Assembly: GCA_014376325.1 (NCBI GenBank)
Contig: JACMRP010000036.1
Span: 1-13,260, forward strand
Direction of reading: 5' to 3'
From: Pseudobdellovibrionaceae bacterium
GTDB lineage: Bacteria > Bdellovibrionota > Bdellovibrionia > Bdellovibrionales > Bdellovibrionaceae
Length of the DNA stretch: 13,260 nt
The stretch's first letter is position 1. Each line of letters starts with the position of its first letter. The translations under genes and the position numbers were made by a program. Shown here in pieces: positions 5,774-13,260 of the stretch. The notes beneath the pieces were generated by a model, which did not search any database, was not told the origin of the DNA, and saw only the letters and a list, made by a program, of their open reading frames with translations.

Positions 5774-6808
5774 GTGTTCAGAAATAATCAGTTCAAAGCG
5801 TTCGCGATTCTGACGGCAACGTTGTCGTTATCTGCCTGTGATATGAAATCAAATTTGGACGATATGCATACGTCGACCGTTCAGATGGAAAAGACCACCG
5901 GCGAAGTAGAGAAACACTCGGACTCCATCGACAATCAAACGGGCGAGCTTTACGATGCCCTTCGCCAGGGCGATTCACTGCAATCGCGAAGATCGGCGAT
6001 GCAGAATTTGATATCCAGCCGCGATCCACTCCGTAAACTTTCAGAGGCCGCAAAGTATTTTATGGCTTTCGAGTACAACCTTTGGAGTGGCTTCGGTAAA
6101 GACAGGAGCGAAGAAAAACGCACCGCTCTTGCAAGTTTAGCCGCGCAAGAATTTTTTAAAGACATTCAGCAGTTAATTCCTGACGGCGAAATGAAGGCCA
6201 GTCCCTTTGCAGGACAGGTTGTCGCTTCTGAAAATTCTAACCTGGTAAATTCGTTCAACGCCCTTTCGGCAACTCTTCAGTTCATGAATCCGAAGCAAGT
6301 TTCAAAATTGGCCGAGCGTAAAGAACTAAAGCCAATCAACATGTACACCATGATTGAAGAATCCTTGTTAGCGAAAGCAGACATTGAAAGCGGAAAAAAA
6401 CGCATTCAAGATTACCCGGGCTACGTGAAAGAAATTCTTTTTTCTGAGCGAGAGGCAGTCTACTTACTACAGGCCCGCTACAACTACTTGCCTTCATTAG
6501 TTATCGGCAAGGCGACAAAAGCTCAGTACAGCAAGCTGACCGGCGCAAAAATGGTATTGGCCGGTTGGACACTGGATTTAGCAACCTTGAATATCGTCCA
6601 GATCGCGGAGTTAACTGGATTCATGCAAGACGCGCAAAACGTAAAGGCGTTGCTAACTAAGATTGGTGAACCTGCAGTCCTTGATGGAATGCTCGCAAAA
6701 ATGTTCAAGAACATGAACGCGAAAAAGTCGCTTAACGCGACTTCTTCTGAACGAACTAAAATAGAATTGGATTTTATAGTTAGCGCGAATGCGCTACTGA
6801 ATCCTTAA
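5774..6808 (+). CDS. Lipoprotein of unknown function
   Basis: A 344-residue protein starting at GTG 5774, with the strong Shine-Dalgarno AAGGTGG at 5761-5767 spaced 6 nt away. Residues 1-21 are a lipoprotein signal (AFAILTATLSLSAC) with lipobox LSAC and Cys22 as the lipidated residue. The +2 residue is Asp, which in enterobacteria keeps lipoproteins in the inner membrane; whether that rule holds here is not known. Residues about 25-75 are polar and rich in Asp, Ser, Gln and Glu, and could form a coiled coil. The remainder is mostly helical with no motif I recognise and no further membrane segment. It follows the exported EEP protein by 15 nt, so the two are probably one operon and may work together in the cell envelope. 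Its TAA overlaps the fliA stop from the other strand (TTAA, 6805-6808). Confidence 0.8.
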   Translation: MFRNNQFKAFAILTATLSLSACDMKSNLDDMHTSTVQMEKTTGEVEKHSDSIDNQTGELYDALRQGDSLQSRRSAMQNLISSRDPLRKLSEAAKYFMAFEYNLWSGFGKDRSEEKRTALASLAAQEFFKDIQQLIPDGEMKASPFAGQVVASENSNLVNSFNALSATLQFMNPKQVSKLAERKELKPINMYTMIEESLLAKADIESGKKRIQDYPGYVKEILFSEREAVYLLQARYNYLPSLVIGKATKAQYSKLTGAKMVLAGWTLDLATLNIVQIAELTGFMQDAQNVKALLTKIGEPAVLDGMLAKMFKNMNAKKSLNATSSERTKIELDFIVSANALLNP

Positions 6809-7590
6809 GCAACCTCGAGTTCGCCCGCACCAATCGTTTGCTGAAGTTTAACGCGAAGACGGGCCACCGCCTGAGCGTGTAGCTGAGAAACTCGGCTCTC
6901 GGTCACGCGGAGGACTTGTCCGATCTCTTTCAAGTTTAAATCCTCAAAGTAATACAAAGAAAGAACTAAACGCTGACGCTCTGGCAATTCTTCGATTGCC
7001 TGGGCTACCACTTCCTTGATGGATTTTACGTTTAATTGATTAAACGGATTATTCATCTTCGAACCTTCTAAAAGATTCAAAATAGATTTGTGGTCGTCAT
7101 TGCTGAATGACTGGCTGTTATCGATGGACAACAAACTTACTGGGCGAACTTGATTTACTAAATCATGAAATTCATCAACCGTTACGTTAAGCGCCTTAGC
7201 GACCTCTTCGTCCTGAGGCGCGCGGCCGAGTTCATTTTCTAAGTGAACCATCGTGCGATCTAAAAGCTTCGCCTTGTCACGAATAGAACGTGGAACCCAG
7301 TCTTGTGCACGAAGCTCATCGAGGATCGCGCCGCGGATACGGAACTCCGCGTACGTTTTGAACTTGTTATCACGAGTAGGATCGTACTTTTCGATTGCGT
7401 CCATTAATCCGATGACGCCCGCAGAAATCAAATCATCTAATTCGATATTCGACGGAAGACGTACGGCAATTTTTTGCGCGACGAATTTTATCAAAGGAGC
7501 GTACTCTCTGATCAGGTCATCTTTTTGACTCTGCTTCAGCTTTGTAGGCTCTTCTTTGTACTTTTTTAACACTGCCGAATTTTTCGCCAT
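6805..7590 (-). CDS. fliA: Flagellar sigma factor FliA/sigma-28 (WhiG family)
   Basis: Group 3 sigma factor that transcribes late flagellar and chemotaxis genes once the hook-basal body is built. The 261 residues show region 2 (about 24-98: YAPLIKFVAQKIAVRLP, then DLISAGVIGLMDAIEKYDP and TYAEFRIRGAILDELRAQDW), region 3 (about 100-150) and region 4 with helix-turn-helix LNLKEIGQVLRVTESRVSQL (218-237). The phrase RGAILDELRAQDWVPRSIR is typical of the FliA/WhiG group. The ATG at 7590 has a good Shine-Dalgarno (GAGGG, six bases off). It is the last gene of the flagellar cluster, 57 bp after flhG. No FlgM-type anti-sigma gene is in the window. There is no room for a terminator, since its stop overlaps the stop of the convergent lipoprotein gene. 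Confidence 0.95.
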   Translation of the reverse strand: MAKNSAVLKKYKEEPTKLKQSQKDDLIREYAPLIKFVAQKIAVRLPSNIELDDLISAGVIGLMDAIEKYDPTRDNKFKTYAEFRIRGAILDELRAQDWVPRSIRDKAKLLDRTMVHLENELGRAPQDEEVAKALNVTVDEFHDLVNQVRPVSLLSIDNSQSFSNDDHKSILNLLEGSKMNNPFNQLNVKSIKEVVAQAIEELPERQRLVLSLYYFEDLNLKEIGQVLRVTESRVSQLHAQAVARLRVKLQQTIGAGELEVA

Positions 7591-7647
7591 GAATTCCCTC
7601 GTTATTAAATCTTATCAAACCGAACCCGTATTAAAAGTCCAATTCGA

Positions 7648-8478
7648 CTAAGCTACACCGACGACCTGTTCCCAAAACATCTGCAACCCGCCCTTAGTCA
7701 CCGTTCTCTGGCTGGAATTCTCTAGCTGTGTGCAAATATTTTTCAGAGCACGCGCCGATTCTGAGGTCGCGTCGTGTCTCATGATGAGGCGGTTCATTTG
7801 AGTTGCTTTTCGCAGGATCGGATCCATTGGTACCGAGCCCATATAGTCCAGACCTATGTACAGAAACTTATTCACGACATCGTTGAATCGCTGGTACAAA
7901 CCAACGCCTTCCGAGTCACTCGCAACTTGATTGCAAATAATCGAGAAATTATTTTCTTTGTACTTCTGGTGCAAGACTTTGATCAAAGCGTATGAATCTG
8001 CAAGACTTGCTGGATCCGGAGTGATCACGACCGAGATCGTCTGTGCGGCAGCATTTAGGTACAAAACATTTTCGGCAATTCCTGGCGCCGTGTCGATCAA
8101 CATGTAATCGAAGTCCTGCGGTAACGTACCCACCGCTTCGATCATCGTCCGGCGCTGGAAGCCATTTAAATTATTAAATTCAAGGACGCCACTTCCACCC
8201 GGAATCAGAAACACATCCTTTGCAACTTCGACCATCACTTCTTGGATAGTTCGTTTGCCGAGAATTACGTCGTAGATGCTGCCGGAAGTTTTTACTCCGT
8301 AAAGGATATCGACATTCGCCATCCCGAGATCCCCGTCAAAGATGAGCACTTTATTGCCCGTCTGAGACAATCGCAACGCCAAGTTAGAAGTGATCGTCGT
8401 TTTGCCGACTCCACCCTTACCGGAAGTAATGCTGATGGTTCGCGTGCCCTGGTTTTGAAACATTCCGTTGTATCTCAT
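7648..8478 (-). CDS. flhG: Flagellar number regulator FlhG (FleN/YlxH, MinD-like ATPase)
   Basis: P-loop ATPase of the MinD/ParA family that limits flagellar number and works with FlhF at the cell pole. The 276 residues show the deviant Walker A SGKGGVGKTT (19-28), Walker A' DGDLGMANVD (48-57) and Walker B with LIDTAPG (127-133), plus a C-terminal helix end FWEQVVGVA. Only about 13 residues precede the first strand (TISITSG), and they lack a clear DQAxxLR motif, which in B. subtilis FlhG stimulates the FlhF GTPase; QNQGTR is at most a faint trace. The ATG at 8478 lies 2 nt past the flhF stop, so the pair is tightly coupled. An inner ATG at 8463 is possible but has poorer spacing. FlhG rather than MinD is indicated by the position after flhF and before fliA. 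Confidence 0.94.
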   Translation of the reverse strand: MRYNGMFQNQGTRTISITSGKGGVGKTTITSNLALRLSQTGNKVLIFDGDLGMANVDILYGVKTSGSIYDVILGKRTIQEVMVEVAKDVFLIPGGSGVLEFNNLNGFQRRTMIEAVGTLPQDFDYMLIDTAPGIAENVLYLNAAAQTISVVITPDPASLADSYALIKVLHQKYKENNFSIICNQVASDSEGVGLYQRFNDVVNKFLYIGLDYMGSVPMDPILRKATQMNRLIMRHDATSESARALKNICTQLENSSQRTVTKGGLQMFWEQVVGVA

Positions 8479-8480
8479 AA

Positions 8481-9983
8481 TTATTTTTGTTCCTGTTTGG
8501 TCGCTTGAGTGATTTTGAAGAGCAGATCCAGAACACGTTCTTTTGTAGCAAATTCGAAATCTTCCGGAACGCGCGTGCCGATACCGAAAGAATGTAATGG
8601 AATATCGAAACGTCGCATAAAATTGTAAATAGTCCCGTGCTGATTCGACTCATCAAGCCCCGTAAAGATCACATCTTGGTAATCTAAGACCGAATAACGT
8701 CGACCCAGCTCTGTCACGTCTTGATCTTTTGCCAAAGTCGACAGCACCAAGTGCGTGCGCGATTTTAAGTTTGCCGGTGGCATCAACCGTTTGAGGGTCA
8801 TGCCTTCTTCGGCATTGCGAAGGCTTAATCCCGGGTAATCCACCAAGATGTAATCGACGCTGTTCATGTAATTCATGATTTGGTACCAGTCGGTCGGATT
8901 GCGAATTACGCTGAAAGGTACGTTCAGAATCTGCGCGTAAATTCGCATTTGGTCCGAAGCCCCAACTTTAAAAGTATCCGCAGAAAGAATCGCGACTTTT
9001 TTATTTTCGCGAACCACCAGGTGACTAGCCATTTTGACGAGCGCCGTCGTCTTACCAGAACCCGCAGCGCCAATAAATACGTGCACTTTTGCGTCGCGAG
9101 TTTCTTCTGGCGTCGTCACTTTCGTTGAATCCAGAATATGTCTTGCGACCCAGCCCTCAACCAGCGATCGATTTTTTAATTTAATCGACGGAACGTCCTT
9201 TTGTACTTTTTCGCAAATGTCCGAAGCTACTTCGGGCGCTACGCCCGTGTTGATCAATTTTTCGAAAATAAAGCTGAGATCATACGGCAACCCGAATTCG
9301 GATCCTGGGTGACCCTGAACAAAATTCTGAGGCATCGTTTGGAACTGCGCCAAGATTTTTTTCAGATTTGAGATCTCGGTTTTTAAAGATTGCATATCCG
9401 CTGATTCGACCGAAGTTCTTTGGCTTGCGGCGGTTGCGTGCTTTGGTGCCGGTGCCGGAGCTAACGCCACTTGCGAGGACTTGCGCGGCGGGGGCGCAAC
9501 CTCTTGCAACGCCGAAAGAGCACGCTTCGCGGCCATACGAACACGTTCTTCAGCGATGGAGGCTCCGTAACCTTGCTGCTGAGCCTGCTGCTGGCGCTGT
9601 TGTGGCTGACGTCCCCCGCCACCTAGATTGAACTGTTCTTCTTCATCAATTTCAATATAACGCTGTGAAGTGATCGCGCGAGGTGCTTGATTTTTTTGAT
9701 TGTGGCTTTTGACCATCTTTTCGATCAAGTCCTTTTGCGATTTCGCAGAGCTTCGACCAAATATTTCGCGATCTTGCTCGCGTACGCGTGATTCGGCAAA
9801 GCGTTTGCGCTGTAGATTTTCATCAGAGACCGCGGCCGTGATTTCAACGCTGCCGTCACCAACAAGGCCATAACTTTTATTGTTGTCTCGTGCCGACAAG
9901 ATGATTGCATCTGGTCCCAGCTCGGCCTTCACCATATCCAAAGCATCTTTCATGGTGCGGGCTTCAAACTTCTTAACTTGCAT
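8481..9983 (-). CDS. flhF: Flagellar biosynthesis SRP-type GTPase FlhF, with altered G3/G4 motifs
   Basis: Third SRP-GTPase (with Ffh and FtsY), which places polar flagella. Of 500 residues, 1-50 match the FlhF start (MQVKKFEARTMKDALDMVKA, then GPDAIILSAR). Residues about 55-215 are a charged, Gln/Pro/Ala-rich linker including a Gln-rich run at 126-137. The N domain spans about 220-295 and the G domain about 298-495. G1 is GAAGSGKTT (305-313), G2 ADTFKVGASDQM (335-346), and G5 GTRVPED (469-475). G3 is VDYPGLS (381-387) where the family has DTAGR, and G4 is TGLDES (441-446) where TKLDE is usual. The Lys, Thr and Arg often involved in GTP binding or hydrolysis are therefore absent. It starts inside the flhA end (11-nt overlap), with GGAG eight bases before the ATG. 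Identity is firm; activity may be altered. Confidence 0.95.
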   Translation of the reverse strand: MQVKKFEARTMKDALDMVKAELGPDAIILSARDNNKSYGLVGDGSVEITAAVSDENLQRKRFAESRVREQDREIFGRSSAKSQKDLIEKMVKSHNQKNQAPRAITSQRYIEIDEEEQFNLGGGGRQPQQRQQQAQQQGYGASIAEERVRMAAKRALSALQEVAPPPRKSSQVALAPAPAPKHATAASQRTSVESADMQSLKTEISNLKKILAQFQTMPQNFVQGHPGSEFGLPYDLSFIFEKLINTGVAPEVASDICEKVQKDVPSIKLKNRSLVEGWVARHILDSTKVTTPEETRDAKVHVFIGAAGSGKTTALVKMASHLVVRENKKVAILSADTFKVGASDQMRIYAQILNVPFSVIRNPTDWYQIMNYMNSVDYILVDYPGLSLRNAEEGMTLKRLMPPANLKSRTHLVLSTLAKDQDVTELGRRYSVLDYQDVIFTGLDESNQHGTIYNFMRRFDIPLHSFGIGTRVPEDFEFATKERVLDLLFKITQATKQEQK

Positions 9984-12072
9984 GATTCAACTCCACCAAT
10001 GCGACAGACTTAACATTCGCGTCGGACGTCAATTCGTTGTGAGACAAAACTACCAGCTGAGGAATAAAACGATGGGTCAATTTAAACAGGTGGCGCCGCG
10101 CCGTCGGGCTCGTCAGCAAGATTGGCTGACCCGCAATTTCGGGATGAGTTTCTACTGCACGAGCAATTTCGCTTATCATTTTGTGCGCGGTGTTCGGGTC
10201 CATCACGAGTTGCACTCCCTGTTCGGTCTGTAACAAAGAGTTTGCAATGAGTTCTTCGATGACCGGATGCAAAGTCATTACCGGTATGTTGCCCATTTCG
10301 GTCGTATATTTAGAAGTGATGGATCTTGCAAGGCCCCGGCGAACATTTTCCGTTAAGACTTCGACGTCTTTATTGCGTGGAGCTTCGTCCGCCAATGTTT
10401 CGAAAATGGTCAAGAAATCACGGATCGATACTTGTTCTTTCAGAAGTCCCTGGAGAACACGGACGACGGATCCCAAAGACATCTGGTCAGGTATTAACTC
10501 TTCGACAACCTTCGGATGCGTCTTCTTAAAGTTTTCAACCAGCGTCGAAGCCTCTTGTCGTCCCAAAAGTTCGTGCGCGTGCGTCCGTACAATTTCGGTC
10601 AGGTGAGTTGCCATAACGGTCGGCAAATCCACAACCGTGTACCCTGCCATTTCGGCTTCTTCTTTTCGAGTTGGGGATACCCAAAGCGCGTCGAGACCAA
10701 ATGCAGGTTCTTTGGTTGGAATGCCTTCGATTCGTTCGATCACGTTGCCCGGATCCATGGCTAGCATAAATTCTGGGCGCAAAGTTCCACCGCCAACGCG
10801 ATTGCCTTTGATGAGCAATCTGTACTCTCCCGGCGCTAGCTGGAGGTTATCGCGAATGTGAATACTCGGAACGACGATTCCAAGATCGAGCGCGAACTGT
10901 TTACGAATGCTGACGATGCGTTCGAGCAAGTCACCGCTTTTGTCAGATTCAACAATGTTGATCAGCCCGTACCCAACTTCGAGCTCCACCAAGTCGAGTG
11001 GCAACAAGGTTTCGATATTTTCTTTTCTTGGAGCGTTCGCCGCGATGTCGGAGCGCTTCTTATCGTTGTCATCGCTTTCGGATTTGTATTTTGTCAGCAT
11101 CCAAGCGATGCCGCCCAAAATTGATGCCATTAGCAGGAATGGTGCTGTCGGAAGGCCCGGCACAATTCCGAGCAAACCGATAACGCCGCCAGAAATGGCG
11201 ACCGCGCGTGGATTCTTAAAGAGCTGCCCTGCGACTTCCGCACCCATATTGTCTTCATTACTAGAGCTACGAGTTACGATTGTACCCGCTGCGGTCGATA
11301 TAATTAATGCCGGAATCTGCGAAAGTAAGCCATCCCCGATGGTCAGCATTGTGTAAAACTTTGCCGCGGTCGAGATATCTAAACCTTTTTGAATCACGCC
11401 TATTAAGAGACCGCCACCGATATTTACGAAAGTAATGATGATACCGGCAATGGCATCTCCGCGAACGAACTTACTGGCACCGTCCATCGCTCCGTAAAAG
11501 TCCGCTTCTTGTTCAATTTCGCGACGGCGCTTGCGGGCTTGATCTTCGTTGATCAGACCCGAATTTAAGTCGGCGTCGATCGACATTTGTTTGCCCGGCA
11601 TTGCGTCCAAAGTAAATCGTGCCGCAACCTCTGCAACGCGCCCAGAACCCTTGGTGATAACGATAAAGTTAATGACGATCAAGATAACGAAAACGATCAG
11701 ACCGATGACGTAATTGTTTCCGACCACGAAGTTACCGAAGGCTTCGATAACTTCACCGGCGGCGTGCGTGCCTTCGTGTCCGTGGGTCAAAATCAAACGA
11801 GTTGTGGCGACGTTCATCGACAAACGGAATAGCGTCGTCATCAAAAGAAGAGACGGAAAAGAAGTAAAGTCGAGCGCGCGCTTTACGTAAATCGAAACCA
11901 ACAAAATCAGAATGCTCAATGCCAATGAAAAGCTGAGGGCGATATCCAGCATGAACGGTGGCAGCGGGATGATCATTACTGCCAAAACGCCGAGCAAGCC
12001 GAACGCGATGAACAGATCCGTGTTCTTCGTCAGCTTTTCAAACTTTTTCATGAACTGAAATATTTGATCCAT
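9973..12072 (-). CDS. flhA: Flagellar type III export gate protein FlhA
   Basis: The large inner-membrane component of the flagellar type III secretion gate. Of 699 residues, about 1-330 carry eight predicted membrane segments (for example LFIAFGLLGVLAVMIIPL and GLIVFVILIVINFIVI). The FHIPEP-family signature is RFTLDAMPGKQMSIDADLNS (about 152-171), in the cytoplasmic loop that couples proton flow to export. After a charged linker (YKSESDDNDKKRSD), the cytoplasmic domain from about 360 to the end would form the nonameric ring that docks chaperone-substrate complexes. Length is normal for the family. Its ATG overlaps the flhB stop by one base (TAATG), and its last 11 bases overlap the flhF start, so translational coupling on both sides is likely. 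Confidence 0.98.
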   Translation of the reverse strand: MDQIFQFMKKFEKLTKNTDLFIAFGLLGVLAVMIIPLPPFMLDIALSFSLALSILILLVSIYVKRALDFTSFPSLLLMTTLFRLSMNVATTRLILTHGHEGTHAAGEVIEAFGNFVVGNNYVIGLIVFVILIVINFIVITKGSGRVAEVAARFTLDAMPGKQMSIDADLNSGLINEDQARKRRREIEQEADFYGAMDGASKFVRGDAIAGIIITFVNIGGGLLIGVIQKGLDISTAAKFYTMLTIGDGLLSQIPALIISTAAGTIVTRSSSNEDNMGAEVAGQLFKNPRAVAISGGVIGLLGIVPGLPTAPFLLMASILGGIAWMLTKYKSESDDNDKKRSDIAANAPRKENIETLLPLDLVELEVGYGLINIVESDKSGDLLERIVSIRKQFALDLGIVVPSIHIRDNLQLAPGEYRLLIKGNRVGGGTLRPEFMLAMDPGNVIERIEGIPTKEPAFGLDALWVSPTRKEEAEMAGYTVVDLPTVMATHLTEIVRTHAHELLGRQEASTLVENFKKTHPKVVEELIPDQMSLGSVVRVLQGLLKEQVSIRDFLTIFETLADEAPRNKDVEVLTENVRRGLARSITSKYTTEMGNIPVMTLHPVIEELIANSLLQTEQGVQLVMDPNTAHKMISEIARAVETHPEIAGQPILLTSPTARRHLFKLTHRFIPQLVVLSHNELTSDANVKSVALVELNHAS

Positions 12073-13136
12073 TATCTTCTCGCCTTCTTACGCAACTTAT
12101 AAACATAGGAAAGAACTTCTGCGACCGCGACGAACAGTTCTCGGGGCACCACTTGGCCAATCTTCAGTGTTTTGTAGATCGTTCGCGCCAACGGTTTATT
12201 TTCAACAATCGGAATATTATGCTCTCTTGCGAGGGCTTTGATCTTTTCAGCCATGTAATCGGCACCCTTCGCAACGATTTGCGGAGCGGGCAAGTTCGCG
12301 TCGTATTTTAACACGATCGCGATGTGCGTTGGATTGGTAATGACAACGTCCGCCTTCGGAATCGCGTCCATCATGCGGCGGCTCGCGCGTTCGCGCTGCA
12401 TACGGCGCATACGTCCCTTGATTAACGGATTACCCTCTCGAGATTTTGATTCTTCTTTGACCTCTTGTTTGGTCATCATCATTTTCTTTTCAAGGTCCCA
12501 ACGTTGGAAAAAATAGTCCGCGCCGGCCAAAACAAGCATCATTCCGCCGATCGCGGACAAAAGCTTCACGACAATGCCGCCGATATATTCAAAAATACCT
12601 TCAAGGGTGTAGCCGATAAGATATGGAATCTTGGTCACTTCCGACCGTAGCAAGAAGTAAAGAACGAAGCCGATTGCGCCCAATTTCAAAAATGACTTAA
12701 AGCCCTCGACCAGTGCTCGAAGGCTAAAGACACGTTTAAATCCTTCGAGCGGATTTAGTTTATTTAAGTCGGGGCTCATGGCGTCTTCAACCTGAAGAAA
12801 GCCGATTTGCATGACGGTCGAACCAAAGGCGATTAGTCCCGCAATGGCCATAACGGGTGCGATCAAGATAAATCCCTTAGTCGCGCAGAATATCAACGCT
12901 TCGGAAAAGTCGCCGGAACGGATTACGTTCACCAGGTTATCGCCGTAAGTGTAATTAAATATTTCGTAGATATTTTTGAAAAAGAAGCGTCCCAAGGCAT
13001 AGATGCCCATCGCGAACGTCAGCAAAATAAGACAAGACGCCAGCTCTTTCGTCTGCGCCACTTGACCACGTTTGCGGAAGTCTTCTCTTCGCGCGTCCGT
13101 TGGCTGTTCTGTCTTTTCACTATCTTCGTCTGACAC
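12072..13136 (-). CDS. flhB: Flagellar type III export switch protein FlhB
   Basis: Inner-membrane protein that switches flagellar export from rod/hook to filament substrates. The 354 residues start with the family's EKTEQPTDARREDFRKRGQV, followed by four membrane segments between about 31 and 210. The cytoplasmic domain holds the self-cleaving NPTH motif at 268-271 (VVITNPTHIAIVLKYD) and ends with a short basic tail (KLRKKARR). The autocleavage motif is intact. The start is GTG 13136 with the strong Shine-Dalgarno AGGAAGGA eight bases upstream; the next in-frame ATG lies well inside the conserved region. It lies 14 bp after the fliR stop and overlaps flhA by one base. Confidence 0.97.
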   Translation of the reverse strand: MSDEDSEKTEQPTDARREDFRKRGQVAQTKELASCLILLTFAMGIYALGRFFFKNIYEIFNYTYGDNLVNVIRSGDFSEALIFCATKGFILIAPVMAIAGLIAFGSTVMQIGFLQVEDAMSPDLNKLNPLEGFKRVFSLRALVEGFKSFLKLGAIGFVLYFLLRSEVTKIPYLIGYTLEGIFEYIGGIVVKLLSAIGGMMLVLAGADYFFQRWDLEKKMMMTKQEVKEESKSREGNPLIKGRMRRMQRERASRRMMDAIPKADVVITNPTHIAIVLKYDANLPAPQIVAKGADYMAEKIKALAREHNIPIVENKPLARTIYKTLKIGQVVPRELFVAVAEVLSYVYKLRKKARR

Positions 13137-13150
13137 CTAGATGTTCCTTC

Positions 13151-13260
13151 CTAGAACGCTAAGGCTTTCATAACCATCGTTAACTTCGTTTGAGTTATGT
13201 CCAACACGCTGTTCATCTCCATGACGATCAGCGGGATGCATATGAACATCAACACGAACC
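13151..13260 (-). CDS. fliR: Flagellar export gate protein FliR (C-terminal 35 residues only)
   Basis: The frame enters from the right edge and ends with TAG at 13151-13153, giving 35 residues that begin FVLMFICIPLIVMEMNSVLD and end MVMKALAF. A hydrophobic segment followed by a short amphipathic tail suits the last membrane helix of FliR. Position directly before flhB, with a 14-bp gap, supports it since fliR-flhB-flhA is the common order; in some species fliR and flhB are even fused. The piece is too short for identification by sequence alone, so the call rests mainly on context. FliQ is a less likely alternative. Confidence 0.7.
   Translation of the reverse strand, partial: FVLMFICIPLIVMEMNSVLDITQTKLTMVMKALAF

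Noticed and set aside
10181..11356. Several plus-strand open frames of 60-149 codons opposite flhA
   Set aside because: All lie antisense to a strongly conserved gene and are rich in residues expected from reverse-complement coding; no ribosome sites or domains support them.
1..13260. CRISPR arrays, tRNA or rRNA genes, integrase sites, toxin-antitoxin or defence genes
   Set aside because: I found no regular spaced repeats, no tRNA-like or rRNA segments and no proteins of such families; the layout is ordinary core and flagellar genes apart from the RAYT remnant.

Overview
The window looks like chromosomal DNA from a motile Gram-negative bacterium, most probably of the Bdellovibrionota (Bdellovibrio-like). 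The basis is the fliR-flhB-flhA-flhF-flhG-fliA gene order, which includes the polar-flagellum pair FlhF/FlhG, together with secreted and lipid-anchored proteins and a decayed REP-associated transposase of a kind I associate with that group. The taxonomic call is inference from gene content and protein style, not from a database match.

Left part (1-2617), read right to left: aspS encodes a bacterial-type aspartyl-tRNA synthetase. It is followed by an unknown membrane-anchored protein that runs off the left edge and whose ribosome-binding site sits in a perfect hairpin. Divergent from aspS across a 62-bp gap is a two-gene plus-strand unit (2618-4119). It holds a small polyhydroxyalkanoate-system-family protein and, 2 nt later, an RpoH-type alternative sigma factor with an unusual basic N-terminal extension of about 125 residues.

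Middle (4120-6808): after a possible weak terminator comes a decayed RAYT (REP-associated tyrosine transposase) with a REP-like 14-bp inverted repeat upstream and inside it. A plus-strand pair follows: an exported endonuclease/exonuclease/phosphatase-family protein and a lipoprotein of unknown function. The lipoprotein converges on the flagellar operon, and the two opposing stop codons share the same TTAA tetranucleotide, so no terminator fits between them.

Right part (6805-13260), all read right to left: fliR (C-terminal end only), flhB, flhA, flhF, flhG and fliA are packed as one operon, with overlapping or nearly touching starts and stops up to flhG and a 57-bp gap before fliA. FliR, FlhB and FlhA belong to the flagellar export gate. 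FlhF and FlhG set flagellar position and number. FliA is the late-flagellar sigma factor. The most unusual molecular feature is FlhF, whose G3 and G4 nucleotide-binding motifs depart from the SRP-GTPase consensus, beside an FlhG with a short N-terminus. I see no CRISPR array, rRNA, tRNA, intact mobile element or clearly new multi-gene system.
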